From Forficula auricularia (lineage: Eukaryota; Arthropoda; Insecta; Dermaptera; Forficulidae), in assembly GCA_024734495.1 (NCBI GenBank), contig JALMQS010000187.1, positions 14,837,173-14,901,172 on the forward strand: a stretch of 64,000 nucleotides of DNA. Direction: 5' to 3'. A model generated the notes under the pieces. That model saw nothing but the letters and a program-made list of their open reading frames with translations. It was not told where the DNA came from and ran no database searches. The first letter of the stretch is position 1; every line of letters starts with the position of its first letter. The translations under genes and the position numbers were made by a program. Positions 1-9,640 of this stretch are shown here, one piece after another.

Positions 1-263
1 ATTTTAAATTCAAAAACTCCTGAACACGACCCACCTTATAAATATATAGACTAAATAAAGTAAATTTCTTTTGGATATTGGTAGTTCTTAAGCGAGGAGT
101 AAAATAGAACTAGTTATTATTTGAGTTAATGGAGACGCCTGCTTTTTATGCAACCCGGTGAACTAGAAAAAAGGGTGCGTGGGGAAATTGCGCACGGAGG
201 GAGGGAAGCCTCTCCGAGCAGATTCAACAAGATTGCACAAAAAATCAGACCTTAGGGCCATAA
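1..263. other. AT-rich sequence, no gene seen
   Basis: No open reading frame, RNA gene or clear repeat is visible. The stretch at about 160-250 is somewhat more GC-rich and looks unique. Confidence 0.5.
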
Positions 264-271
264 GGACGAAC

Positions 272-417
272 CTAAGGGTGAACCGTGATTGGAATTAGGT
301 GTACACCGTCTTTGGAATTATTTTGGAATTCACTAGATAATCTACTGTCTTCTACTTGCAAATGAAAGTTGAAGTGGAATTAGGTGTACACGATTTTAGG
401 TCGCGGTTCACCCCTAG
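272..417 (+). mobile_element. Short MITE, copy 1 (GGGTGAACCG termini)
   Basis: A 146-bp element with imperfect inverted ends (left CTAAGGGTGAACCG, right CGGTTCACCCCTAG). Inside these ends lies a second inverted pair around GTGTACAC. The octamer GGACGAAC flanks it on both sides (264-271 and 418-425), which fits a target-site duplication of 8-9 bp. Two further copies are at 40446-40611 and 59778-59933. It has no coding capacity. The 8-9 bp duplication suggests a hAT or Mutator-type helper, which is inference. Confidence 0.8.
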
Positions 418-504
418 GGACGAACCATAATGTATTATATTATAATAAGATTTTTTTAAAGATAATACAAATACCTATTTATAATTTTTAATTTATGGTA
501 AATT

Positions 505-850
505 TATTCCTTAAGGTCAGGAGTTCCCAAATTTTTTTGCTAAGTGTAGCAGTATTTTATCTAGCTGTAACTACAAAATTATAATAGCTCAAAATCTGTA
601 AAAATTCTAAAGGTTAGCTAGTTTAATGAGGATAAAGTCTACACAGTTTCAAATTTTTCAAACCATTATTTTGGCCGGAATAAAAAATTGATCATTCAAT
701 GCCTAAAACCCCATATTATCTAGATGGGAAAGTTGGATCGCTGTGCGGCACAGGTTTAAATTGAGATAGAGACTCTAAGCTCTGTGGATATTTTTTTTTA
801 TTTATTTCATACCATATGAGTCTCTGAGGCATAAAAATTCGAAAATATAC
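505..850 (+). repeat. Dispersed ~300-bp repeat R, copy 1
   Basis: This stretch is similar throughout to 29800-30065 (same strand) and to 29205-29445 (opposite strand). Shared blocks include the run around AAAAATTGAT and the segment reading TGAGATAGAGACT. No reading frame is seen. The other two copies flank a hammerhead foldback at 29.5 kb, so this may be a detached arm of such an element. Confidence 0.7.
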
Positions 851-871
851 AAAATAATAGTCACCCTAACA

Positions 872-1563
872 CAGTGTTCCCAAAGTGTGTGCCGCGGCAC
901 ACTGGTGTACCGTGGTCATTAGTTGGTGTGCCGCGGAAAATGTCAAGTTTTGTGAACATAATACACAAAGCTGAGAGTTATGTGAGCAGCCTTATCAACG
1001 ATTGCTCCAAATTTTGATCGCCTGTGTTCATTTAAGCAGGCGTAGAATATGTACTTAATATACTTAAGAAAGCTTTGTTACTTTATAAATTTTTTGTTAT
1101 AAATGTAAGAGTCAAATAAGCAACATAAAATTTTAGTGAGAAGTTTGTCTTGTTTTTGGGACATAAATCCTTCGATATTTGGCACAAAAGAATTCTCAGT
1201 GAATTCTCAAAATTCTCATCAAATATTTTAAATCTAGCTTCATTATTGTGTGGTTCATACTTGAAAATAGATACTTGAATAAATAAAATTATTTAAGAAT
1301 CACTTTATGAATATCTCATTACAAAATAACGTGTTAGATTCAAAAATTTATTATTTACGTTATAAATTAATAGCAAGTTAAAAATATTGTATATTTAGTA
1401 ATATCAATGGGATTTTTAGATGCAATCTCATTAAGTTTGTAAGTTTGTGATTTTTTGTCGGGCTACATTGAGACCCATCTAGGGCCGTGATTTGGACAAG
1501 CCTGCTCTAAAATTTCTTGATTTGGTAGGTGTACCTTGAACACAAGAAGTTTGCGGAACACTG
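872..1563 (+). mobile_element. Non-autonomous hAT-like transposon, 692 bp
   Basis: The left end reads CAGTGTTCCCAAAGTGTGTG and the right end is the complement of CAGTGTTCCGCAAACTT, so the termini are inverted repeats in the CAGTG style of hAT elements. Flanking octamers are CCCTAACA (864-871) and CCCTAATA (1564-1571), matching at 7 of 8 positions, as expected for an old hAT duplication. A GC-rich self-complementary block (GTGCCGCGGCAC) lies just inside the left end. No transposase frame remains. Confidence 0.75.
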
Positions 1564-1571
1564 CCCTAATA

Positions 1572-2357
1572 TATATCTATCTAAGCTAAAAAATTAACAA
1601 GGTGTTTCGTTTTAGAAAAATTTTGGAAAACCTCTTTGTTTGTAAGCCGTGAGAATTATTGTTACATTTTTAAAATTATAAATTATCATTTTCTTTATTA
1701 TATCTCTATGTAATTGATGAAATATTTATCAATGTAAATTGCCAGCATAGAATTAAATACAAAATTTAATTTTCATATAATATATATAATTTGTTAAAAA
1801 TATGAATAATATATTAATAATTTCCACCTGTATTTTTTATATTTATTTTTTTTTTGCCTAATATGGCTATTTTGTTGTTTTATTCATTATATTATAATTA
1901 ACATTTAATGATTAATTGCATTTATATTTTAATTTTCATTTCGCAATAATATATATTTAATGAGCCAGCCTGGCCAATTGAAAACGATACCAACAATTCG
2001 CATTAATAAAAAAAAATTATTCATTTCCATTTACTTGAATTGGAGTTTTTTCTATTTGAATATATTATATATTTTTTGCCACTTAGGTATATATATTCCT
2101 CTATTCAATTAAATTTTTCTAAGGATGGTTAATTACGCGTTTATTTTAAAATTATTTCAAATGATATGAGGTTTTCTGTTAATTAGAAAATTGTAATTTT
2201 ATTTAGTTTTATCGAAATTTGAAAAATGGGAAGAAATTCGGTACGATCAACTGACTATGTAGTATTTATACGTTTCAACTTTAAGGGATTTATTTGTCAT
2301 ACTCAAGAAATAAATTTATATAAATTATTATTCTTTATTTAATCAATTCACTAGACG
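1572..2357. other. AT-rich intergenic DNA, no feature seen
   Basis: Very AT-rich sequence with homopolymer and TA runs. I see no reading frame of note and no repeat that I can match elsewhere in the window. Confidence 0.5.
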
Positions 2358-2392
2358 GACGATTTCGGTTAACACTGGTTGAAAATCTTCAG
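2358..2392 (-). ncRNA. Hammerhead-like motif, decayed stem II
   Basis: On the minus strand the order is CUGAAGA, a degenerate hairpin, GAAA, UC, GUC. Stem II is weak here, but comparison with the relative at 31340-31372 suggests an ancestral GGUUAAC/GUUAACC stem. The catalytic boxes are present, with GAAAUC in place of GAAAC. Probably a relic. Confidence 0.45.
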
Positions 2393-2614
2393 TAGTACAC
2401 TGAAAAAGCAATTTCTTTATAGTAAATATATTGATAGAGTTGAGCATTTTTAATGAGCTCTTATTTATTCCAAAGATATTTTATTAATAATCAAGATATA
2501 TCGAAATCATTCCAAATATGACCAAATTTTTAGGTATTTAATCCAAATATATTATATACTTGACTGTTCTATTTTATTCTATAAGATATCTCTTAATATT
2601 AAATGAATGTCCTG

Positions 2615-2686
2615 TTAAAATTATTGATAAAAATACTTATAGGTTTCACATTGAAACCTACCAAGTATTTTTATCAATAATTTTAA
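2615..2686. repeat. Foldback hairpin, ~72 bp
   Basis: The left arm (from TTAAAATTATTGATAAAAAT) is matched by its reverse complement on the right, with a short loop at about 2648-2653. Arms are about 32 bp with few mismatches. There is no coding potential; it is probably a MITE remnant. Confidence 0.75.
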
Positions 2687-2699
2687 AAATGTTTCACCA

Positions 2700-4327
2700 A
2701 GTACAACACTCAAATTCCTTAAAAACTATCAGAATGTCTTGTTTACTATACTCCTAGTAAAACCTCTGATTTTATCTAAACAAATGTTTTTTTATCATAA
2801 AACGAAGATTTTTGCAAATACTGATATCTTAATAATTAAGATATTTAAAAAAATCAAAAAAAATTTTGTTTACATTATTAATTGTTTTTTTTTTAATTTT
2901 AAAACCCACTATAAGATTAAAAGAAATATTAATATATATGAAAATTAGATTACCGTATACCTTAAATCAAATATAATAATTCAAATTTTAATCTAATCAA
3001 TGAATAATTCAAATAAATATTTATATAATTCATTTTATTGATTATAGTAGATTCTACATCAAATGAATATACTCATCTTCTTTCTATTCAGAAATACATT
3101 TATTTATTATAAATAAAAAATATTCAAGTTTATTTCATTTCTTGTTGTAATTACGTTTTATTCCATTTAAATATCCAACTATTAAATTTAACTATTCCAC
3201 TATTTATCCAAATAACAATATTTCTATAATTTACTTATTGGTTCTTGGCTCAAATTGGCATCTTAACTATTAATATATCTAGAGTTGTTTCAAAAATATG
3301 AGAATACTTAAAATACTTATATCATTTATTCATATTGAACAGAGATCAATTTCGCCATAATTAACTTCACCATCTATTCATTTAAAATATAATTTCTTAA
3401 CTATAAATATATCGTTATTTCAGTGTAGGTACTAAAAATTAAACATTTTTACAAACTTTTTCGTTAGTACACAAAATAAAACATCTACAAATTCACATTC
3501 ATACATACAATAATTTAGCATCATACTTCTTTTCCCCCTTGAATTCTAATAAGTAAATCCATAGATCTTGAAATAAAGTAAGGGTAGAAAAATTATGTGC
3601 TTTATAATTTTGCACAAATTTTTTAAATAAATGGTAATAAAATATCTATAAGATTTATGGTAAGTAAATGTAGAATTTTACATTGATTACGTTTATTTAA
3701 ACAAAAACGACCTTTAGGCATTAATTTTCAATTTTATTTTCGCTTTCGAATCTTAACCATTTTTAACGACATCAAAAAAGGAGGAGGTTATCAATTCGAC
3801 TGAAATTGTGTCTATGTTACCTGATTTCTTCGCCAATTGTGAACTTATTTTGATGATATTTTTTACATTGGGTTCAGTATAGTTTCCGATTGGTCCCGTT
3901 TTTTTTCCATTGGTATTGGTCCTTTTTTGTTATGTATGTTCGCGCATAACTTCTTTGTTTATGAAGCGATTTTAATTATTATTTCTGCATTTGCATCAGT
4001 ATAGCTACAAGGTAGTCAAGATACCTAACTATTTATTTATTTTATATATGTTCAGCGAAAACTTTTTGCCAAGTGGACCAATTTCGATGATTCTTTTTTT
4101 ATTGGGGCTACATTAGGGGTGGCCCCATATTAATTTGGTCAAGTTCTGATGATATTATCAATGGCGAAATAACGTAAATCTCCAATTCTTATGAGCAAAT
4201 ATTCAAAATTATAATAAATAAAATCTTTTATAAAAAAAATCTTAAAACTTTCATTTAAAACCTGAGATAATTTCTCTATTTATGAATTGAATTTTTTTAT
4301 CAATTTTTGATTCATTCGCCCGACGCT
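2700..4327. other. AT-rich intergenic DNA
   Basis: No gene seen. A fragment at about 3770-3806 (AAAAAAGGAGGAGGTTATCA) matches the inverted sequence at 52545-52562. It is a piece of the GAAGTCGGTT repeat family that is complete as a foldback at 51838-52188. Confidence 0.5.
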
Positions 4328-4602
4328 TTCTTTTTTTTAATGATATTGATGTGAGAAGGAGATACACCAGAAGGTCCATCACCTAAAGGCCTGTATGGAA
4401 CGGCCCCTCCATCGTGAAAAGAACAGAGTAGAAGGAAAGTAGCCGAGATCACGAGCCAAATCTCAGAAAGTTAGATATAGTCCAATTTACTAAGTTTTTA
4501 GGGGCTTCCGAGGAGTGGTAAATTCTCCGCGCGATAAATTAGGTTAAATTTATCTCCCACTTAATTTTTATTACCAGACCTTATACTTACAGAAAAAATG
4601 TC
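4328..4602 (-). mobile_element. tRNA-derived SINE (type 2), 5'-truncated, reversed
   Basis: The reverse complement matches the 3' three-quarters of the SINE at 50753-51100. Shared features are the GTAAGTAT..GGTCTGGTAATAA block, the TCACGATGGAGGGGCC block and an A-rich 3' tail, seen here as T-runs at about 4328-4338. The tRNA-like head is missing. A third copy of the 3' end lies at about 56268-56375. Confidence 0.8.
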
Positions 4603-5615
4603 TCAAAGCATTAAATAAAATTAATAAAAACGCTGTGGCTAGGATATATAAGATAACGATCAATTAGGACAATCTATATTCCCTCTTAATTTGTTTGTAC
4701 AGAATCTTAGTGGCGTAATAAACGAGTATAATAATTCGTGCAAATAAATGTACCTATATAATATAATATATAATGCAATATTCTTTTGATTTTCATACTA
4801 ATGTTACTTTTACTAATTTAAAAAAATTTAAATGTAAATATAATTAGCAATTTGTTGCAAAATATATTTCTAACTGAATTTAATTCAATGTTGCAAAAGA
4901 AAATACCTACTCTTAATATATAATCAATTACAAAATTACATCATGGTTATATTAGAAGAAAAAATAATCAACATAATTATTACTTGCTTCTTATGTTATT
5001 ATTATTATTATTATTTAATTTATTATTATTTTATGAAAATAAGCAATAGTTAAAAAATGAAGTTTTTTGACCTCATTTTTTTTCTTCTTCAAGTATTCCG
5101 AGGTAAAGGTAAACTGTATCCTTGAAATATACCTGATCTGACTATATACTATAAAAATTGATTTTTTTTATTTTATATTAATTATATCTTACATCAATCA
5201 TACGAAGAAATTAATATTATCAATAACAATAAAAAATTATAAAAATTTTATGAATTGAGCCATTTTCTTTTATATTGGTGTAAGTCCATTTATTATTATT
5301 TCGAGATACCTATTTGTATTTAGGTATATGGGTATTTGGGTATTTGAATGGTTTGAAAAATATTGTTATATATGTTAATACGCTCATTTTATGTTTTTTA
5401 AATATTAAATTGATTAAAGTTTATAATGTTATCGTTTTTAAAGTTTTAGTTAAAATAAATTTACACTTTTGATGACCTCAAATAGACTTAGAAAACTTTC
5501 AAAGTAAACAAAATGTGAAAATCATACAATTATGAAATATCAAATATGGGATTTCAAACCATTTTTTTTATGAAATGTTATTATATTAAACGAGCATTTA
5601 TTTCTTATATATATA
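4603..5615. other. AT-rich intergenic DNA and 5' part of repeat Q
   Basis: No gene seen. TTA microsatellite-like runs occur at about 4990-5030. The last ~45 bases (TTATATTAAACGAGCATTTA) match repeat Q at 37160-37200, whose continuation resumes at about 7890 after the LTR element. The LTR element therefore inserted into an older Q copy. Confidence 0.5.
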
Positions 5616-5947
5616 TGTAAAATACTTTCGTATTTCCCGCGTTCTACTCAATTTAGATTTATTCCAAAGTTGGTATTAATTTGTTTATTCTCAAATACCT
5701 ATGTTATAACCTTACCAAGACAAAATGTTTCTAAAATGTCAAAACACACTATTGTATAATTGTTATATTAATATTATAAACTATATATAATTATTGACTA
5801 TAAAAATCGATTTGTTTTAGGTAAGATATTTTAATTAATTGTAAATCTCATTTGTAAATATATTTTAATTTAATAAATTAACTGTTTTAGCAACACATCC
5901 ATTTATAGTCATTTCAAAAACCTCTTAGGTTAGAAAGACACATTATA
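5616..5947 (+). repeat. 5' LTR
   Basis: It starts TGTAAAATACTTTCG and ends near AGACACATTA. The match to 7441-7771 appears complete. I cannot assign a tRNA primer site in the bases that follow (AAATCGATTTTTTCG). Confidence 0.9.
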
Positions 5948-5986
5948 AATCGATTTTTTCGTCGAAAAAAAGAAAAAAACAAAAAG

Positions 5987-6448
5987 ATGGAAGCGACAAA
6001 AGTTCAAATATATTTGGACAAAGAAGAAAAGAAGAATAAACTGGTAACAAGAGTGAAGACAATTCGTTTATTTAAAGAAGAAATGACATATATTTTCCCA
6101 GAAAATCAACAGGATCAAGAAAAGCATCTGGAACTATTCGAACTCTCTTCAATAAAAAACTGCTCTAAAAGTATGATAAAAAAAGGTCAGTTTCGAAATA
6201 TTACTTTAACATTACCAGCAGAAATTGTTCCGGTATATTTTGATCAAGATATGAACTTTGTTTTCAATGAAATTTATTTGGAGGAAGATGTAAATAAAAC
6301 TCCAAAAGTTGACAACAGAGAAGATTTATTTGAATTATTTAAGACAATGATATTAAACCTTAATAATAAAGAAACAAGCATTTCTCAAATCGAGAAATCG
6401 TTTGCACTGGAGAAATTTAATGAGAAAAAAATGCGATTCAATGGATAG
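5987..6448 (+). CDS. Retrotransposon gag, N-terminal part (153 aa)
   Basis: This is the first reading frame after the 5' LTR and starts at an ATG (MEATKVQIYL). It is lysine- and glutamate-rich with no signal peptide or membrane segment. It stops at 6446-6448 shortly after a run of seven A (6425-6431). At that run the frame one base back continues directly into a typical Ty3/gypsy gag core (next entry), so the two frames were one gag protein separated by a -1 shift or by an indel in the A-run. The N-terminal part has no motif I recognise, and its assignment rests on continuity with the core domain and its position in the element. Confidence 0.75.
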   Translation: MEATKVQIYLDKEEKKNKLVTRVKTIRLFKEEMTYIFPENQQDQEKHLELFELSSIKNCSKSMIKKGQFRNITLTLPAEIVPVYFDQDMNFVFNEIYLEEDVNKTPKVDNREDLFELFKTMILNLNNKETSISQIEKSFALEKFNEKKMRFNG

Positions 6449-7401
6449 ATTGCTTTGAAAAGGAATGTGAAAGACACCATGTGCGTTGTAACGAGAGAAA
6501 AATTCAAACGTTACGATTTTTTTTGGAAGATAATGCCATTGATTGGTATAGCTCTACACTAATAAAATTGTCAATAAATGGAGACTGGACAGCATGGCGC
6601 GAATCCTTTCTCCAAGTATATGCCGACAATGGATCCATAAAGGATTACGTATTAAAGAAGGAAAGAAATAAAGACAATCTAATCCAAGAAGAAGAGAAAA
6701 ATGAAATAATCGAAGAAAATTCAGTTGAATCAAATGAAAATACAAGAGATCAATTATTAATTGATGATCATCCGATGGATACAACTAAAAATAATGAAGA
6801 TTCTGAAAAATTGAAAATTAATAGTGAAGTTTATAATAAACACCCAAATGAAACAAATATTAATCCATTAGAAAAATTGAAGGATCAAGAAACAGAAACT
6901 TTGCCTGCCAAGAAAAAACGATCAAGATCAAAAAAGAAACATTTACTTATCAAAGAAGAAATCAATATAAAAAGCGAACAAAATTCTGATTCAATTGAAA
7001 CAAATATTAATCCATCAGAAAAATTGAAATTAGAAGTTCAAGATAAAGAAACTGATTCTCAAGTAAATGAAGTTAAAATAGAATCTGGTGAAGGAGAAAC
7101 TAAGAAATTGGAAATTAAATCTAATACTAGTACAAAAGAGAAGCAAAAGAAGAAAAAGAAAAAAATAGCTGGCATTCCTAGTGAAGAAAACAACAAAATG
7201 AAAAAAAATCAAACAAAAAAACTAAAATTCAATTCAAAAAAGAAATTGTTTGGCAAATTAGATCCAATCAGATCAAATTCATATAAAATATTAAGAGGAA
7301 TTTCAAATAGAATATGTGAAGTGGACAATGGATGCCGAAGACCTGATTCAAAGTTGTACCATATCAGTAAGCTCTTGCCATACGATATGGAGCCGGATTG
7401 A
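6424..7401 (+). CDS. Gag core, charged linker and pol C-terminal remnant
   Basis: The frame is open from the A-run; its first ATG is at 6481 (306 aa from there). Residues just before and after that ATG form a Ty3/gypsy gag (retrotrans_gag) signature: a WI.CFEKECERH block, then LRFFLEDNAIDWYSS, then W..WRESFLQVYADN. Next come about 180 residues of lysine/glutamate-rich low-complexity sequence with a repeated ETNINP.EKLK motif (about residues 123 and 172). The last ~50 residues (KLDP, YKILRGISNR, VDNG..RRPD, YHISKLLPYD) resemble the very end of gypsy integrase. I infer a gag-to-pol-end junction made by internal deletion. No zinc knuckle or catalytic motif is visible. Confidence 0.75.
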   Translation, partial: EKNAIQWIDCFEKECERHHVRCNERKIQTLRFFLEDNAIDWYSSTLIKLSINGDWTAWRESFLQVYADNGSIKDYVLKKERNKDNLIQEEEKNEIIEENSVESNENTRDQLLIDDHPMDTTKNNEDSEKLKINSEVYNKHPNETNINPLEKLKDQETETLPAKKKRSRSKKKHLLIKEEINIKSEQNSDSIETNINPSEKLKLEVQDKETDSQVNEVKIESGEGETKKLEIKSNTSTKEKQKKKKKKIAGIPSEENNKMKKNQTKKLKFNSKKKLFGKLDPIRSNSYKILRGISNRICEVDNGCRRPDSKLYHISKLLPYDMEPD

Positions 7402-7440
7402 ACAGTGGACAATTCTCCGAATTCCCCTCTGGTGGGGAGA

Positions 7441-7771
7441 TGTAAAATACTTTCGTATTTCCCGCGTTCTACTCAATTTAGATTTATTCCAAAGTTGGTA
7501 TTAATTTGTTTATTCTCAAATACCTATGTTATAACCTTACCAAGACAAAATGTTTCTAAAATGTCAAAACACACTATTGTATAATTGTTATATTAATATT
7601 ATAAACTATATATAATTATTGACTATAAAAATCGATTTGTTTTAGGTAAGATATTTTAATTAATTGTAAATCTCATTTGTAAATATATTTTAATTTAATA
7701 AATTAACTGTTTTAGCAACACATCCATTTATAGTCATTTCAAAAACCTCTTAGGTTAGAAAGACACATTAT
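7441..7771 (+). repeat. 3' LTR
   Basis: Direct repeat of 5616-5947, beginning right after the polypurine tract. The downstream flank is a TA run. Confidence 0.9.
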
Positions 7772-8285
7772 ATATATATGTATAATTAAATTTTTTTCTC
7801 ATTAATATATCAAAGAATAATTGATACGTCAACGAGAATTATTTTGACCGCGCTGATTTGAAAAAGATATTTTTATCTCGCGAGACTACTGCGGATTTAT
7901 ATATATATAGAATCGATTTCTCGATAACGTCTCTAACGATTTGGATGAAATTCGCATGTTGGGGGTTTTCGTGTTGATAATTCGATCTGTCACGGTCTCA
8001 TCTTCGGCTAAGTTGTTTTTGGTGGGTTTTTTGTTAATTATTCACAGGTAATTGTCTCGATAAAAATGTAATAAATTACATGTTTATTCAATTTCCTTTT
8101 AATAATTAATTGGTTTTCCAATTTTAAATTTCACTAATAGATCATTATAAATATTATTATATATTAGAATTTACCAATTTAATTAATTGGGGTATTTTTT
8201 TATTGAATATTAAATTATTAAAAATAATATTAATATATCACTTTGAACTAAAGCAAAAAATTACCGAGCAATGCTCGGTGTTCTA
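7772..8285 (+). repeat. Repeat Q with 3' hairpin tail
   Basis: Blocks such as AGAATCGATTTCTCGA and AATTCGATCTGTCACGG recur at about 37190-37385, 44462-44600 and reversed at 54965-55200. The element finishes with a perfect hairpin ACCGAGC-AAT-GCTCGGT (8263-8279). The same type of hairpin ends the repeats at about 45090 and, reversed, at 54383. There is no coding frame. It could be a Helitron-like or Penelope-like derivative; I cannot decide. Confidence 0.6.
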
Positions 8286-8390
8286 GATACTTTTTATTAA
8301 ATAAGAAAAAAAAGTCTTTATTTCAATAATATTTCTTCAGGTAATGCCATTTAAATTACTTTAATTTCAACTTTATATTAAAATGTGACT

Positions 8391-8577
8391 TGGGATTCGG
8401 GTTAGTCTAGGGGTTAGCGTACCAGTCTGCTAACCAAGTGAACTCGGTTTTGAATCCGAACCGAGGCATCCGGCTAAAATCTGATTCCTGGGTAGAGACA
8501 AATTAAAAAAAAATAATAAAAAGTATCGTAAATTGACTTATGACTAGAAAGGCCAAAAAGCCAAATAAAAAAAAAAT
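8391..8577 (+). mobile_element. tRNA-derived SINE (type 1)
   Basis: The tRNA-like head (GGTTAGTCTAGGGGTTAGCG, and a B-box-like GGTTTTGAATCC) is followed by GAGGCATCCGGCTAAAATCTG. The tail carries TATCGTAAATTGACTTATGA, AGAAAGGCCAAAAAGCC and poly-A. Related copies are at 20931-21093, 22118-22305 (minus), 27243-27380 (3' part), 28917-28966 (tail only) and 48993-49188. The heads are diverged, and I do not regard it as a functional tRNA. Confidence 0.85.
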
Positions 8578-8596
8578 ATGTGCCATTTTTAATAAA

Positions 8597-8698
8597 GTAA
8601 AGAAAATTTTAAAAATTTTAAAAATAAAAATTCTAGGTAGGTTTCACAAATATATTTTTATAAAACCTACCTAGCTAGATTTTTTTATTTTCTTTACT
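8597..8698. repeat. Foldback hairpin, ~100 bp
   Basis: Arms are ...AAAGAAAATTTT...CTAGGTAGGTTT and AAACCTACCTAG...TTTCTTTACTT around a short AT loop. The inner 12 bp pair perfectly. No coding potential. Confidence 0.7.
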
Positions 8699-8761
8699 TG
8701 AAAAACTAGTGTACAGATCAAATATAAATATGTATTCGCATAATATAATTTATTTGTTTGA

Positions 8762-8796
8762 GACTTTAGTTTCGAATGTTTGACCTTCATCATCAG
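8762..8796 (-). ncRNA. Hammerhead-like motif, family A, stem II eroded
   Basis: On the minus strand: CUGAUGA, extra U, GAAGGUCAAACAUUC, GAAAC, UAAA, GUC. It is the same family as 29667-29701, but only the outer GAA/UUC of stem II is retained. The catalytic boxes are unchanged. Confidence 0.6.
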
Positions 8797-9180
8797 TCTT
8801 TTAATTTGAAAATTGATCTCCATGAGAGAAATAACAGATAAATTATTATTATTTCTAATTAAATGAAGGACAAAACCTTTGAAATTATAGTCTCTAATAA
8901 ATAAATTATGAAATTATTGAAGTTAATTTTATTTTTTTTTAATAAAAATATTTTGGAGACTACACATTAAAGTTTGAATCTCTCCATCAATAAAGTAATC
9001 TTTACTGGACATCAAGTAATCGCAATTTTCCGCAACACCTCAAAAATTCTATCCATTTTTTTTACTTTTCCATACAGTATTGTAATCGTGCATGAAAAAG
9101 TGTTTTTTTTTTGCTTCTATCAAAACCAAATTTCACACGTAATTTTGGTGAATTGAGATTAAGAGCTGATTAGATTTTGG

Positions 9181-9640
9181 TGCATATCGACCCAAATTAA
9201 GGGCTGGAGGGGAGGGGGGGATTAAAATTTAAAATTATAATATTTTCAAACTAAAAAAACAAGAAAAATGAAATCTACTATCAAATGAACCTATAATAAC
9301 AAAAAATTAATTCTGGCGCCAAAATTAGGGGGGGGGGGGGTCCAAAAATAAAAATCTAGGCCATTTGAGCAAACTCAACCAAATTTTGTAAGCATAATCA
9401 GTGGGCCCTCAGAACACTAAAAATGCAAAAACAAACCCCCCAAAATGGGGGACGGGTCAAAAAATAAAATTCTAGGCCCTTGGACCAAACTCAACCGAAT
9501 TTTGTACACATAATCAGTGGGCTACCACAAGACTAAAAATTCAAAAACTATCCGCCCAAAATGGGGGAGGGGGCGGGCAGAACAATCTAAATCTAGGCCC
9601 TTCTATCGAACCTCATCCAGAAGTGTATGGTAAAGTCAAG
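9181..9640. repeat. G-run tandem repeat, ~120-bp units
   Basis: Three to four diverged units repeat a G-run, AATCTAGGCC, then AAACTCAACC.AATTTTGT (about 9353, 9470 and 9594). A homopolymer of twelve G lies at about 9329-9340. The CTAGGCC/AACTCAACCAAATTTTGTA wording reappears inside the foldback MITE at 49477-49926, which is probably the parent. Confidence 0.7.

Larger units (their letters stand above)
5616..7771 (+). mobile_element. Ty3/gypsy LTR retrotransposon, internally deleted, 2.16 kb
   Basis: Two directly repeated LTRs of about 330 bp flank a ~1.49-kb interior. By eye I find no difference between the LTRs, which implies a recent insertion. A purine-rich tract (GGTGGGGAGA, ending at 7440) lies immediately before the 3' LTR as expected for a polypurine tract. 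The interior encodes a gag-like protein and then the extreme C-terminus of pol, with protease, reverse transcriptase, RNase H and most of integrase absent. Movement would need enzymes from a full-length relative. Flanks are TA repeats, so the target duplication cannot be read with certainty. Confidence 0.9.

Noticed and set aside
8263..8281. Rho-independent terminator
   Set aside because: A strong hairpin, but the organism is eukaryotic, no gene ends here and the same hairpin ends a dispersed repeat.
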